Below are positions 10,586 through 19,882 of a stretch of 64,000 nucleotides of DNA, one piece after another. Under the pieces are notes generated by a model. It was given only the letters and a program-made list of their open reading frames with translations, searched no databases and was not told the origin of the DNA. Origin of the DNA: Vibrio metoecus (GTDB lineage Bacteria; Pseudomonadota; Gammaproteobacteria; Enterobacterales; Vibrionaceae); contig NZ_JJMN01000045.1 in NCBI RefSeq assembly GCF_000696385.1, positions 1 to 64,000 on the forward strand, in the 5' to 3' direction. The position numbers were made by a program, and so were the translations under genes. Position 1 is the first letter of the stretch; the number at the start of each line of letters is the position of its first letter.

Positions 10586-10646
10586 CTTACACCTCTATTA
10601 GTTTGATTTTCTCATTACAATTGAGTGACGAGAGTTTTAAATTTTC

Positions 10647-11505
10647 TTAGCTTTCTTTGAAAATATGAAAGTTATTGAATGTATCTTCAATTCTACGAAA
10701 CCGTTTATCCTTATCGTTGGTTATCGACATACCTTTTATCAACGCTTCAATAATAGAAAAACCAGATGTACGGTTATTAAATAATCCTTCACTATGACTT
10801 TCTGCGGTAATTTGAATATCGCTATAAGCAACAAATGGATTAACCTGCTGATCGGTTAACACTATTATTTTTCCACCATTTTGTTTAAACCAACGTACGC
10901 AACGAACGGTAATACTTGAAAATCGATGGTATGAAACGGCAAACAGAATATCCGCAGGTTCTACATCCACCAATTGGTGCGGCAGAGTGGAAGGATCCGC
11001 TTTAAGAAAAATCACATCCTTTCTTAAATAACGAGCCAGAAGAAAAAAGTAGTTGGCCAACGCTTCCGCTGACGCACTCCCCATAATGTAAAGCTTACCT
11101 TGCGGGTTGAGGAGATGTTCAATCGCTAAAGAAAAATCATTCGATTGCATCAGTTGATAAGTGGACTCAAGATTCGAAACAATCTCCTGATAATGATTTG
11201 TTATAAGTTCATCATAAGGACTTTGAATATTTAATTTGTTACATCGGTCGATTGGCGTTGTCAGTTCTTGCACCAATTCTTCTGTAAACTGTTTTTTTAA
11301 ATCCAATAAATCCATCAAAACCCAATCTGTTTAAAAATCGCCCTAGTGTTGCTTTACCAACCCCAATTTGATGACAGAGTTCATCCATTTTCGCAAATGG
11401 CAGCATTGTGTAATTTTTAATGAAATATTCAATAATCAATTTCTCAGCTGGAGTGGTTGACTTTAAGTTATTCACACTATTAATAAACACTTGCTTATTC
11501 ATCAT
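10647..11505 (-). pseudogene. RpiR-family regulator (HTH + SIS), apparent +1 in an A7 run
   Basis: Two frames give one RpiR protein. The first holds the N-terminal HTH (MNKQVF... to RLGFDGFIGFKK). The second holds the C-terminal SIS sugar-phosphate domain (about residues 85-285). They join at a run of seven T on the plus strand (11292-11298). Six would read GFKKQFTEEL and give 285 residues, the normal length. The start is one of two adjacent ATGs at 11505/11502, after a GGGA ribosome site. It lies upstream of the carrier/pepT/pepE genes and probably controls them. A homopolymer of this length could be an error, a real mutation, or a slippage site. Confidence 0.75.
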
Positions 11506-11684
11506 TTTCCCACAGACTGAATAATATGGGAGAATTTTCCTATATATAAAATGCAACCTTCAAGGGAATGTACTTTTCCCATGATTAAACTGTGACCAAG
11601 GTTAGTAAATGAATAGAAATATAACATTTCAATTTAAGATAAATAACAAAGTGTGAAGTAACCAATAACAAACCACCTCAAAAA

Positions 11685-11711
11685 CAATGGCTCCACCTAG
11701 GGAGCCATAAC
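11685..11711 (-). terminator. Terminator after the PQQ-propeller gene
   Basis: The stem ATGGCTCC/GGAGCCAT (11685-11692, 11699-11706) has a 6-base loop. On the minus strand it is followed by TTGTTTTT, about 40 bp beyond the stop of the propeller gene. Confidence 0.75.
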
Positions 11712-11746
11712 TTTATTATTACTCTCGAATTCATTAGGTTAACGAA

Positions 11747-12907
11747 CTACTGGACTTCTCTTACAACAAACACACGTAATGATCCATCAAGGTCAGGAAC
11801 TAACAGCTGATTCTTATACAAAGCAGGCTGACCATAAACACCACCAGAAACATAAGCTTGGCTGCGCATTGGTTGATATTGCCACTCCAGTTCACCCACC
11901 TGAGCATCGACCGCATAAAAACCACGGTAAGAGATTTGCCAATAGTTATCAGTACTTTTAGCGCCAATATATACCGTATCATTATGAACCAAGGGAGTTC
12001 CCCATGACCAACCACGAGTATTAAAAGACCAAACTGGTTTGCCTGTTCCAACCTCAAACTTCAGTAGCTTATGAGAATCTGAGCTACCAATGTAAAAGTA
12101 TTTTTGGGAAGGATCTGCCGCTGCCGATGATTCCACCCACGACTGATCTGGGAATGAATACTGCCACACCACTTTGCCCGTTTTCGATTCCAGTGCATAA
12201 ATGTTGGTATCTCGCGAACTGATAATCACCTTATCTTGGATGACGGTAGGATCAGAGACTACCGCAGCCCCAGTTTGGTGTTTCCAAACCAATTTTCCAC
12301 TGTTTTTATTGAGTGCATAAATTCCACCATCTTTCGAGCCAAACACAACCCATTCTTGATATATCACTGGAGTTGAGCGAATGGCACTTTCAGTAGAAAA
12401 TGCCCATCTTAATTTGCCCTCTTTCGCACTAAAACTATAGAGGTTGCCATCTGCACTACCGATATAAACTGACCCCTCATCAACTACGGGTGAGGATTTA
12501 TTGTAGTCAAACTCCCATGGAGCTTGGTTAGCAGGCAGAATCCGTTTCACCGCACTATCATTCAGTGACGCTTTCCAACCTAGTTCACCCGTTTGCTGAT
12601 CTAACGCGTAGAGGAAACCATCATCACTGCTGAACAGCACCCAAGGTTCATAAAATGCGGCATGGCTACGCACTTTAGCCTGTGTGGCGAATTTCCATTT
12701 GAGTGACTTATCAGTGAGATTAAGTGCATAAACGTGGCCATCATCACTGCCAAAGTAAGCCGTTTCTTGCTGTACTTTAACCGAAGACCAAATCGCCCCC
12801 TCTGTTTGATAGAACCATTCTAATTGACTTTGTTGTCCTGCCTTCACTCCCAAGCTTGCGAATAAGCAGCACCCAGAAAGAAGCAGAGATCGAATGCGTA
12901 TTTTCAT
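11747..12907 (-). CDS. Secreted PQQ-type beta-propeller repeat protein
   Basis: This protein of about 386 residues has an N-terminal signal peptide (MKIRIRS..., cleavage probably after VKA). It then has at least seven repeats of the type 'VYIGSADGNLYSFSAKEGKLRW', the PQQ/BamB-like blade signature. The inner ATG (12907) is chosen because a GGATGG ribosome-like site precedes it; the frame extends four codons further. There are no catalytic residues of PQQ dehydrogenases, so it is probably a binding or scaffold propeller in the periplasm. The divergently placed upstream neighbour region contains a CadC-like regulator on the same strand. Function unknown. Confidence 0.75.
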   Translation of the reverse strand: MKIRIRSLLLSGCCLFASLGVKAGQQSQLEWFYQTEGAIWSSVKVQQETAYFGSDDGHVYALNLTDKSLKWKFATQAKVRSHAAFYEPWVLFSSDDGFLYALDQQTGELGWKASLNDSAVKRILPANQAPWEFDYNKSSPVVDEGSVYIGSADGNLYSFSAKEGKLRWAFSTESAIRSTPVIYQEWVVFGSKDGGIYALNKNSGKLVWKHQTGAAVVSDPTVIQDKVIISSRDTNIYALESKTGKVVWQYSFPDQSWVESSAAADPSQKYFYIGSSDSHKLLKFEVGTGKPVWSFNTRGWSWGTPLVHNDTVYIGAKSTDNYWQISYRGFYAVDAQVGELEWQYQPMRSQAYVSGGVYGQPALYKNQLLVPDLDGSLRVFVVREVQ

Positions 12908-12990
12908 GTGACCATCCATTGTGTGATTAAAGACAGTGCAGCATGAACCTAACGCTACGCTGCCGTCCTTAAATCGCTCTTAAAATGATC

Positions 12991-14403
12991 TTAAATTTCC
13001 TTAACTGATTGTAATGCAAAATATAAATTGAGTTTTTTAATGAGTGCAATAAAGCGAGGCTCATTGAACAGAGGACGATATTTTGGATCTGCCACCAACC
13101 ACAGTAACTCTATCCGACCTTGTTGATAGGCCAGTTCTAACCAATCCAGCGCCGCTTCGTACTTACCAGCGACAATCGCATAGCGAGCAAGGGAAAGTGG
13201 CGGTGAATATTGCCCGATATACAACTTTTTCGGATCATTGAAAGCCAGCCAGTGATACACACCTTGTAAACCCAAAGAATCAAATTCACTTTGTAAATGA
13301 TCACGATCCAACTGGTTGTAACCGGCTTTCTCAATAAGTTGCATCAAAAATGCGAAAGCGGTTTTATCATCACCACTCAACTCCGCGATGGCTTGCTGAG
13401 AAACCAAGTAATAGTAACTATCTGTAGAGAATTCCTTGAGTTTTTCTAGCTCAAGCCTCGCGCGCGAATAATTACCAGCCATGGTATAGATCCAAGCGGC
13501 TCCTTCACTTGAATACCCCTGAGGATGCAAGGCAATGTATCGCTCTAACTCTCGATGAGCAGCTTCAAATTCGCCCATCGCTAATAAGAATTGACTATAG
13601 AAATAATGGGCATCAGCCAAACCCTGTGCTTGTTCAAAGTGTTTTCTTGCTTTGTCATGTTGATGAAAAACCAAAAAATAAAGGTTGCCTAATAACTTGT
13701 GAGCTTCGCGATGTGTGGGATCCAATTCAAGAGCGTGTAGCAGCTGCTGCTCGATCCATCGTTTTTTCTCAACAACTCGCACATCACTATTGAAAATAGT
13801 GCTCATCATTGCCGCGGCAAGTTTCACATAACTTTCTGCAAAAGAGGGATATAGATCGATAAGTGATTGATAAATCTCTATCGCCTCATCGTGATATTGC
13901 GCAGGCTGAGTCATTAAATAATTGGCACGTTGAAAGTGCTCAAGCGCCGTGGCGGGAAGCGGCGATACGACAGGGCGAGATAACCAGAATAATCCGATAA
14001 GAGCCAGACTCGATAATCCCGATATTCCCGCCGCTAACCGCCACCTTTTCACTTGCTGAGATCGCTCACGCCGAACTTCTGCTATCCAGCGATACCCCAC
14101 ACCATTCTCGGTAGCAATATACTTGGGCTGCCGCGCATTATCAGAGAACACTCTTCGTAGCCCATTGATCACCACATAAATACTATCTTCAGTGACCACC
14201 TTGCCACGCCACACATTCTCCAATAAGGCCTCTTTCGAGGCTGCCTCTGGCGCGCTTTCAGCCAAAAGCATTAAAACGGCAAATTGAGTTGTATCAAAAT
14301 GTAATGTGGAGTGAGCATTATGCAGCGTTCGTGATTGGTGCTCTACATACCAATCGGCCAGATGAGAAATCGGATTCCTCTGTTTGGTAAGCTCTTGAAC
14401 CAT
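12991..14403 (-). CDS. CadC/ToxR-like membrane-bound transcriptional regulator with periplasmic TPR-like domain
   Basis: Visible order: a cytoplasmic OmpR/PhoB-type winged helix (FDTTQFAVLMLL ... NGVGYRWIAEV), a basic stretch, one membrane segment (AAGISGLSSLALIGLFWLS), then a long periplasmic part rich in TPR-like helix pairs (for example ALELDPTHREAHKLLGNLYF). This is the CadC/ToxR layout: signal sensed outside, DNA bound inside. I start at the ATG at 14403, which gives 470 residues. The frame is open to 14604, but those extra 67 residues are unlike the family. The target is unknown; the PQQ-propeller gene just downstream on the same strand is a candidate. Confidence 0.75.
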   Translation of the reverse strand: MVQELTKQRNPISHLADWYVEHQSRTLHNAHSTLHFDTTQFAVLMLLAESAPEAASKEALLENVWRGKVVTEDSIYVVINGLRRVFSDNARQPKYIATENGVGYRWIAEVRRERSQQVKRWRLAAGISGLSSLALIGLFWLSRPVVSPLPATALEHFQRANYLMTQPAQYHDEAIEIYQSLIDLYPSFAESYVKLAAAMMSTIFNSDVRVVEKKRWIEQQLLHALELDPTHREAHKLLGNLYFLVFHQHDKARKHFEQAQGLADAHYFYSQFLLAMGEFEAAHRELERYIALHPQGYSSEGAAWIYTMAGNYSRARLELEKLKEFSTDSYYYLVSQQAIAELSGDDKTAFAFLMQLIEKAGYNQLDRDHLQSEFDSLGLQGVYHWLAFNDPKKLYIGQYSPPLSLARYAIVAGKYEAALDWLELAYQQGRIELLWLVADPKYRPLFNEPRFIALIKKLNLYFALQSVKEI

Positions 14404-14751
14404 ACTCGTGCCATACGTCTTTGTGGATTGCAGTTTGACGAGTGTAGGAACCTTGCTTGGGTGAGTAAAACTCAAGGCCCGAAATTTGGAGTGAGTAAAC
14501 TGAATCGGGAAACTCAATTCACTGTGATACACAGAGTTGAGCAATTGATCACTGAAATCAAAACGGTATAGATAGGCTTGAGAAACCCCTCGTGTGCGAG
14601 GCATATCCAGTATAGGTCGCCGACATCGTTTGAAGGCTTATGCCCATAAGCAAAGATTGGGTATACGTCAGCTTGAGATTTTGTTCCGGCTCTACCTCTC
14701 CTACACCAATAGTGGTGTGATTTTACCCACTCCAGCTACTTTGTAAGCAAA

Positions 14752-14775
14752 CGCGCTCAATGCGCGAGTTTTTTT
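14752..14775 (+). terminator. Small GC hairpin plus T7
   Basis: CGCGC and GCGCG (14752-14756, 14762-14766) are followed by AG and seven T. It looks like a plus-strand terminator, although no complete gene lies directly upstream on that strand. It may protect the tRNA-Ser transcript from read-through. Confidence 0.4.
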
Positions 14776-14847
14776 CGGATTTCTGTCTTGACCATCCACA
14801 GTAGAATCATTAAATTAGCGCCTCGTTAGCCAAGCGGTTAACGATTC

Positions 14848-14935
14848 GGTGAGTTGTCCGAGTGGCTGAAGGAGCACGCCTGGAAAGTGTGTATACGGCA
14901 ACGTATCGAGAGTTCGAATCTCTCACTCACCGCCA
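14848..14935 (+). tRNA. tRNA-Ser (anticodon GGA), island integration site
   Basis: An 88-base class II tRNA including an encoded CCA. The acceptor stem GGTGAGT (14848-14854) pairs with ACTCACC (14925-14931), with discriminator G. The anticodon loop CTGGAAA gives GGA, and there is a long variable arm and a TTCGAATC T-loop. The 3' end is part of a direct repeat found again at 51507. tRNA-Ser is the known attachment site of VPI-2. Confidence 0.95.
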
Positions 14936-14995
14936 CATTCAAGTTTAAAGACGTCCTAGGACGTCTTTTTTCTTATCTGAAATTTATAAAAATCA
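14930..14995 (+). repeat. attL: 66-bp direct repeat (tRNA 3' end + terminator)
   Basis: These 66 bases are repeated without a mismatch that I can see at 51507-51572. The copy includes the last bases of tRNA-Ser and the palindromic terminator. Similarity continues a little further left with one missing base in the right-hand copy. Integrase and arm-type repeats lie just inside. This is the left attachment site of a 36.6-kb integrated element. Confidence 0.9.
14947..14971 (+). terminator. tRNA-Ser terminator (22-bp perfect palindrome)
   Basis: AAAGACGTCCT and its exact complement (14947-14968) are followed by further T. It lies 12 bases after the tRNA and is copied with the attachment repeat at 51524-51545. 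Confidence 0.85.
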
Positions 14996-15049
14996 AATAG
15001 TTACTATTCAGTAATATTCCACAAAATGTCATAAAAGCGTTCGCTTTTC

Positions 15050-15236
15050 GTAATACCTAAAGTAATACCCAGCTACCCACTCTAGTGCTAGTATTACTTT
15101 TGAGCACCAATCCAGGTATTACTTTATGGTCAAACCGCCCACAAAAGCAGGCTGTAACTTAATGTAAATTAAGTAGTTATTAGCCAAAAGTAATACCTAA
15201 TTTTTGGAGTCCTCATGCTCTAGCCAGGTATTACTT
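15050..15236. promoter_or_regulatory. Cluster of AAGTAATACC repeats, putative integrase arm sites
   Basis: Six copies of the core (A)GTAATAC(C) lie in 190 bp: direct at 15050-15057, 15061-15070 and 15188-15197, inverted at 15091-15099, 15115-15124 and 15227-15236. A weaker one is at 15011. A further copy occurs near the right end at 51416-51425, with a variant at 51430. P4-type integrases bind such short arm sites next to the core site. The last copy would also overlap the int promoter, so autoregulation is plausible. This region holds no gene. Confidence 0.65.
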
Positions 15237-15247
15237 GAGGGATTGAA

Positions 15248-16483
15248 ATGGCAAATAATCTAACCGCAAGGCAAATTCAAACCGCAAAACCTAAGGATAA
15301 GCTTTATCGTTTATCTGATGGCGGCAATCTCTACTTTTGCGTACGTCCAAGCAATTCTCGCTCATGGCAATTCCGTTATAAACGACCAGGACAAGATAAG
15401 ATCACTTATCTTTCATTTGGTACCTATCCCGATATGTCTTTGGCGGAAGCTCGAGAGAAAGCCCTTGAGGCTCGCAAGCAGTTAGCGGATGGTATTGATC
15501 CTCAACTCGCTAAAGAAGAACAAAAAGCGAAAACCATTACTGAACAAAATGCGACATTTAAGTTTGTTGCAGAACAGTGGAAAGCCAGTAAACAAGGGCA
15601 GATAAAAGAAAAAACACTGGAAGGGAATTGGCGAAAACTTGAACTTTATGCCTTTCCCAAATTAGGCTCGATACCCGTTAGTAAACTTACTGCGCCGATT
15701 GCCATCGCTGCATTACGGCCAATAGAGTCTCAAGGATTACTAGAAACTGTAAAACGCACCGCCCAACTTATGAATGAAATCATGAACTATGCGGTAAATA
15801 GCGGTGTCATTCATGCTAACCCATTGGCTGGCATCCGTGATGTGTTTAAAAAACACAAAGTGGTGCACATGAAAGCCCTGCAACCACATGAAATTCATGA
15901 TCTTATACGCACCGTTGCTACAGCAAATATCCAGCATGTGACACGATTTTTAATTGAATGGCAACTTCACACCATGGTTCGGCCTAACGAAGCCTCTGGT
16001 GCTCGTTGGGAAGAAATCGACATGGTTAATAAGCTTTGGATTATCCCTAAAGAGCGAATGAAGATGAACCGTGAGCACGTAGTCCCACTGACAGCACAAA
16101 CATTGGCTATTCTTGAAGCGATTAAGCCCATCAGTGGTCATAGAGAGTTCATTTTCCCATCTAGCCGTAATCCAAAGGTACCCACCGATTCTGAAACCGC
16201 TAATAAAGCACTTAGCAGAATGGGATTTAAGAATAGAACGACCGCACACGGTCTTCGTGCTTTAGCAAGTACCACTCTTAATGAACAGAGCTTTGAACCT
16301 GATGTCATTGAAGCCGCATTGGCTCATACTGACAAAAACCAAATACGCAAAGCATACAACCGTACCGACTATTTAGACTCTCGTCGAAAGCTTATGAGCT
16401 GGTGGAGTGAGCATATCGAAAAATCTAGCTATGGAAGTTACAGTGTGGCTGGTGCTGGATATTTGCACTTACTGAAAGCCTAA
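15248..16483 (+). CDS. P4-type tyrosine integrase of the island
   Basis: A 411-residue phage P4-like integrase. It has an N-terminal DUF4102-type domain (about 1-90), a core-binding region (about 100-200) and the catalytic domain. The active residues are visible: Arg245 (MVRPNEA), Lys about 285 region, His334 and Arg337 (AHGLRAL), His360 (ALAHTD) and Tyr370 (IRKAYNR). The start follows a GAGGGATTG ribosome site. It lies 250 bp inside the tRNA-Ser att site, as VPI-2 integrase does. It should catalyse site-specific insertion and excision at tRNA-Ser. Confidence 0.95.
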   Translation: MANNLTARQIQTAKPKDKLYRLSDGGNLYFCVRPSNSRSWQFRYKRPGQDKITYLSFGTYPDMSLAEAREKALEARKQLADGIDPQLAKEEQKAKTITEQNATFKFVAEQWKASKQGQIKEKTLEGNWRKLELYAFPKLGSIPVSKLTAPIAIAALRPIESQGLLETVKRTAQLMNEIMNYAVNSGVIHANPLAGIRDVFKKHKVVHMKALQPHEIHDLIRTVATANIQHVTRFLIEWQLHTMVRPNEASGARWEEIDMVNKLWIIPKERMKMNREHVVPLTAQTLAILEAIKPISGHREFIFPSSRNPKVPTDSETANKALSRMGFKNRTTAHGLRALASTTLNEQSFEPDVIEAALAHTDKNQIRKAYNRTDYLDSRRKLMSWWSEHIEKSSYGSYSVAGAGYLHLLKA

Positions 16484-16509
16484 ATAAGTGGTAACACACC
16501 AGTATGCCT

Positions 16510-17000
16510 AGGCCATCTAGTGCGCGATGGGACCACATTGATTGGGATGAGAAAGTTTGGACCATTCCTGCGAGAGAATGAAAAAAAGAAGAGAGCACCG
16601 CATCCCGCTCACAGAGCAGATGCTGGCGCTATTGGAAGTAATGAAACCGATAAGCGGCCATCGAGATTTTGTTTTTCCGTCGGATAGAGACCCAAAGAAA
16701 CCCTGCAACAGCCAAACGGCAAACATGGCACTCAAACGTATGGGGTTTGCTGGAAGGCTGGTTAGTCACGGCCTGCGCTCGCTGGCGAGTACCACACTCA
16801 ACAAACAAGGCTTTGATCCTGATTTTGTTGAAGCAGCCCTAGCCCACGTTGATGATAACCAAGTTCGAAGTGCCTATAACCGCACGGATTATCTCGAACG
16901 TAGAAAGCCAATGATGTGCTGGTGGAGCGAGCATATAGAAGAGGCCACCAGAGGCAGCCTTTCTGTGACTGGAACTAGGCAGTTGAAAATTATTAGTTGA
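16510..17000 (+). pseudogene. Remnant of a second integrase (C-terminal third)
   Basis: The sequence restarts in integrase homology at the RP.EA box, equivalent to Arg245 of the intact copy. It runs through IDWDEKVWTIPA, HGLRSLASTTLNKQ and the NRTDYLERRKPM end with the catalytic Tyr. A missing base at about 16567-16573 separates the first 20 residues from the rest. It is clearly diverged from the intact integrase, not a recent tandem copy. It has no N-terminus and no own start context. It is best read as the scar of an earlier element at the same tRNA. Confidence 0.85.
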
Positions 17001-17042
17001 ACGTTGATACATCAAATGAATCAACAATGGTAAGGGAAGGTC

Positions 17043-19076
17043 ATGGATGCAAGACTATATTCGCAGCTAGTTGCACAAGTAAAAATCGGCAAACAACTGC
17101 CGGAGGCTATCTATCTTCACAAAGATGCATTTAGTGCTCTTCCTACTGCATTAACAAAATTTATTCCAGCGGTCGCCAAAGCACTCAATCTTCCAGACGA
17201 ACAATGGAACCTAGTCAAGCTCTTTAAACGAGAGTTTCGCTTATCATTACTGCATTATCCTGAGTTTTATAATGACGCCTATCCTGCGCTCAAACAAAGC
17301 CTAAACGTTGATCTTGCTAAGCTCACTCACAAACTTACTTGTTACAGTGACTCTGACAATCCTCCGATATTACATCGCAAAGAAACCATGGTTCTGCCTA
17401 ATAGTGAACATTACGCGGATTTTGTGAGCCTTACAAAGGAAGGGGAAAATGCAGGCTTATATGAAAACACCAGAATCATAGGTTTTAAGCGTTCATGGGC
17501 AAATGTTATAGCTCAGCATGGCTATGAACTCATCGATGGACATCTATTTCGCTGTTCAGCCGCAACACAAAAAAATGAAATAGATATCGACCGCTATAAA
17601 ACAGCCCTTGTACGCCATGAACTTTCCACACCAATGAAAAATCTAGCCAAACATGGCTATCTTTCTGGTCACTATTCCATCTTTGATTACGGCTGTGGAC
17701 GTGGAGATGATCTTAGAGAGCTGGAAGCTCACGGTTTAGATGCTCTGGGTTGGGATCCGAATTTTCAACCTGATAATGAACGTGTCTCTTCAAGTATCGT
17801 CAATCTAGGGTTTGTGCTAAACGTGATTGAAGATCAAGATGAAAGGCTAGAAGCATTACTTGGAGCTTGGGACTTAACAGAGCAACTGCTTGTTATCTCA
17901 GTGATGCTAGGAAACGAGACATATATAGCCCAATTCAAACCTTATAAAGATGGCGTTATCACCTCTCGCAATACTTTTCAGAAATACTATGCCCAAACAG
18001 AAATTAAAACTTATATAGAGCGACACCTACAGGAAGAGGCCATCGCTGTTGCTCCCGGCGTTTTTTATGTATTTAAAGACAAACTCGAAGAACAGCGTTA
18101 TCTACAAACCAAATATCAACGACATCACAAGTGGCAACAGCTTACCTCTCCAGAGCCAGTCGAAGCGAAAGATAAAGCAAAGCTCCTTATCACCCAAAAC
18201 CAAGAGCTGTTCGATGCATTTTGGAATTCATGCTTAGAGCTTGGGCGTATACCCGCCAATGAAGAATTTGAACAATCAGACAAAATCCGCACACTTATAG
18301 GCTCACACAAGAAAGTGTTTGGCCTACTGCGAGAAATGTTTGATACCCATGAGTTCGAGAAAGCAGAAAAGCGCCGCAAAGAAGATCTTCTGCTTTACTT
18401 TGCAATGGGGCTTTTTGAGAAGCGAAAACCTTACACGCAGCAACCGGAATCACTCAAACGTGATATCAAAGCTCTGTTTGATGATTACAAAACCGCACTT
18501 AGCCTAGCGACGGAGCTGCTGTTTGCGATTGCCGATGCAGACCTCATCAACACACAATGTAAGAAGGCCCACCAACATTTACCTGCAAGCTTATTGAATG
18601 AAGGACATTCCCTCATTCTGCATCGTGATTACATCGATGACTTACCACTCTTGCTGCGTGCATACATCGGCGCTGGCTTACAAATGTATGGAGAGCTGAA
18701 TGACGAGATCGACCTTATTAAAATCCATATCACATCAGGCAAGCTTACCTTAACCGCTTACGACGATTTCGAGAAATCCGTGCCCTTCTTAGTCGAGCGC
18801 ATCAAAATCAAAATGGCAGAGCAAGAGATAGACTTCTTTGATTATGTAGACGAAAAACGCAGACCGCCTTTATTAAACAAGCATCTTTACCTGCCAAATG
18901 AACACAAAGACTACAAAAAGCAGCTGAGCTTTGACAAACGACTAGCCAAGTTGATGGAGTTTGAACCAACTGAAGAAACTCAGATGACGCGAGCGGAATT
19001 TGAGGTGCTTTTGGGTAAAAAGCATAAGGAAATCAGAGGTTTTACTTTTATCAATCTAAAGTCAACTTCAAATTAA
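17043..19076 (+). CDS. DNA phosphorothioation-associated putative methyltransferase
   Basis: A 677-residue protein with a Rossmann methyltransferase core: SAM motif I FDYGCGRGDD at 214-223, then an acidic motif near LGWDPN. It has long family-specific flanks. I recognise the layout as the putative methyltransferase family that accompanies Dnd phosphorothioation loci. Its target is not established. A GGGAAGG ribosome site precedes the ATG. Its 3' end overlaps the convergent Mrr-like gene by 4 bases. Context with dndA-E 2 kb away supports the call. Confidence 0.82.
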   Translation: MDARLYSQLVAQVKIGKQLPEAIYLHKDAFSALPTALTKFIPAVAKALNLPDEQWNLVKLFKREFRLSLLHYPEFYNDAYPALKQSLNVDLAKLTHKLTCYSDSDNPPILHRKETMVLPNSEHYADFVSLTKEGENAGLYENTRIIGFKRSWANVIAQHGYELIDGHLFRCSAATQKNEIDIDRYKTALVRHELSTPMKNLAKHGYLSGHYSIFDYGCGRGDDLRELEAHGLDALGWDPNFQPDNERVSSSIVNLGFVLNVIEDQDERLEALLGAWDLTEQLLVISVMLGNETYIAQFKPYKDGVITSRNTFQKYYAQTEIKTYIERHLQEEAIAVAPGVFYVFKDKLEEQRYLQTKYQRHHKWQQLTSPEPVEAKDKAKLLITQNQELFDAFWNSCLELGRIPANEEFEQSDKIRTLIGSHKKVFGLLREMFDTHEFEKAEKRRKEDLLLYFAMGLFEKRKPYTQQPESLKRDIKALFDDYKTALSLATELLFAIADADLINTQCKKAHQHLPASLLNEGHSLILHRDYIDDLPLLLRAYIGAGLQMYGELNDEIDLIKIHITSGKLTLTAYDDFEKSVPFLVERIKIKMAEQEIDFFDYVDEKRRPPLLNKHLYLPNEHKDYKKQLSFDKRLAKLMEFEPTEETQMTRAEFEVLLGKKHKEIRGFTFINLKSTSN

Positions 19077-19876
19077 CTGTAAATAAGGTCAGCATCAAAA
19101 TCATAAATTTCGATCTGTTGTCTTTGAATTCCTATGCCTTTTTCAATGATGATTTCCGCTAACTGTTCACCATCTATTAGAACAATAGGAACACAACCCG
19201 GTTTAAATGAAACCTCTTGAGCTTCTTTAGTAAAGCTGCTTGTCGTAATAAAGATGCCTTGCTCATATTCACCAGTTATGTCGCCTCTAAACTGAGAAAC
19301 ATCTGGGCGACCGACTTTATTATTTTCAGCGTATCGCTTGCACTGAGCAGCAACTCTCATCTCAGCGATACCGATCTTTAACGCACCTTTCACATCTATC
19401 CCACCATCACGCCCGATAGATGTTACATTCATTCTCCTAAAGCCATAGCGATTTAAAAAATGCTTGCTAAACTCTTCAAACTCATTAGGTTTCAGCGCAC
19501 GTAAGTAGGCCAATAACTCAGCTTTACATTTCTCTTTTTGTTGTGCAGCGAGCTCAATAATTTGCTCGGAACAATCATCACTTTGCAGCTCTTCAGCAGA
19601 AGGCTCTTTAATTTCATAACCTACCGTAAACTCGCGATACTGTTCCAGAAGTTCATACTTCCCATCTGTGTGTTTATAAAAATACCTGTCAGCATTCATC
19701 TTTGTAAATGCTTTGTTCTTAGAGTGCTTATCCATCGTAACCCTAAGAACTTCAAGCGGCTTTTTTGCCCCAAAAGCATACAAATGCTGTTCTACGATGA
19801 CTTCGTACACTTCAGTTGCCGTAGCTGGCTTTTGAATCGAATTTAGTGCTGCAATAGCCGCTTCATAAATTTTCAT
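19073..19876 (-). CDS. Mrr-like restriction endonuclease with HARE-type winged helix
   Basis: 267 residues. The N-terminus (about 1-80) is a HARE/HTH-like winged helix (ATATEVYEVIV ... RYFYKHTDGKYEL). The C-terminus (about 125-260) is an Mrr_cat PD-(D/E)xK nuclease: Glu134 region, GRDGGIDVKG with Asp161, and QCK with Lys180. Mrr-type enzymes cut modified or foreign DNA. It lies inside the Dnd locus between the methyltransferase and dndA, on the same strand as dndA with a 6-bp gap. A role in restriction tied to the modification is inferred, not shown. Confidence 0.82.
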   Translation of the reverse strand: MKIYEAAIAALNSIQKPATATEVYEVIVEQHLYAFGAKKPLEVLRVTMDKHSKNKAFTKMNADRYFYKHTDGKYELLEQYREFTVGYEIKEPSAEELQSDDCSEQIIELAAQQKEKCKAELLAYLRALKPNEFEEFSKHFLNRYGFRRMNVTSIGRDGGIDVKGALKIGIAEMRVAAQCKRYAENNKVGRPDVSQFRGDITGEYEQGIFITTSSFTKEAQEVSFKPGCVPIVLIDGEQLAEIIIEKGIGIQRQQIEIYDFDADLIYS

Positions 19877-19882
19877 AACGAT

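Noticed and set aside
14818..14846. Sequence resembling a tRNA 5' half just before tRNA-Ser
   Set aside because: It has a D-arm-like GTTAGCCAAGCGGTTAA stretch but no matching acceptor or anticodon arm, so I do not call a second tRNA.
15050..15236. Regularly recurring AAGTAATACC copies as a possible CRISPR array
   Set aside because: The copies are 10 bp, irregularly spaced and in both orientations; there are no spacers of constant length and no cas genes.
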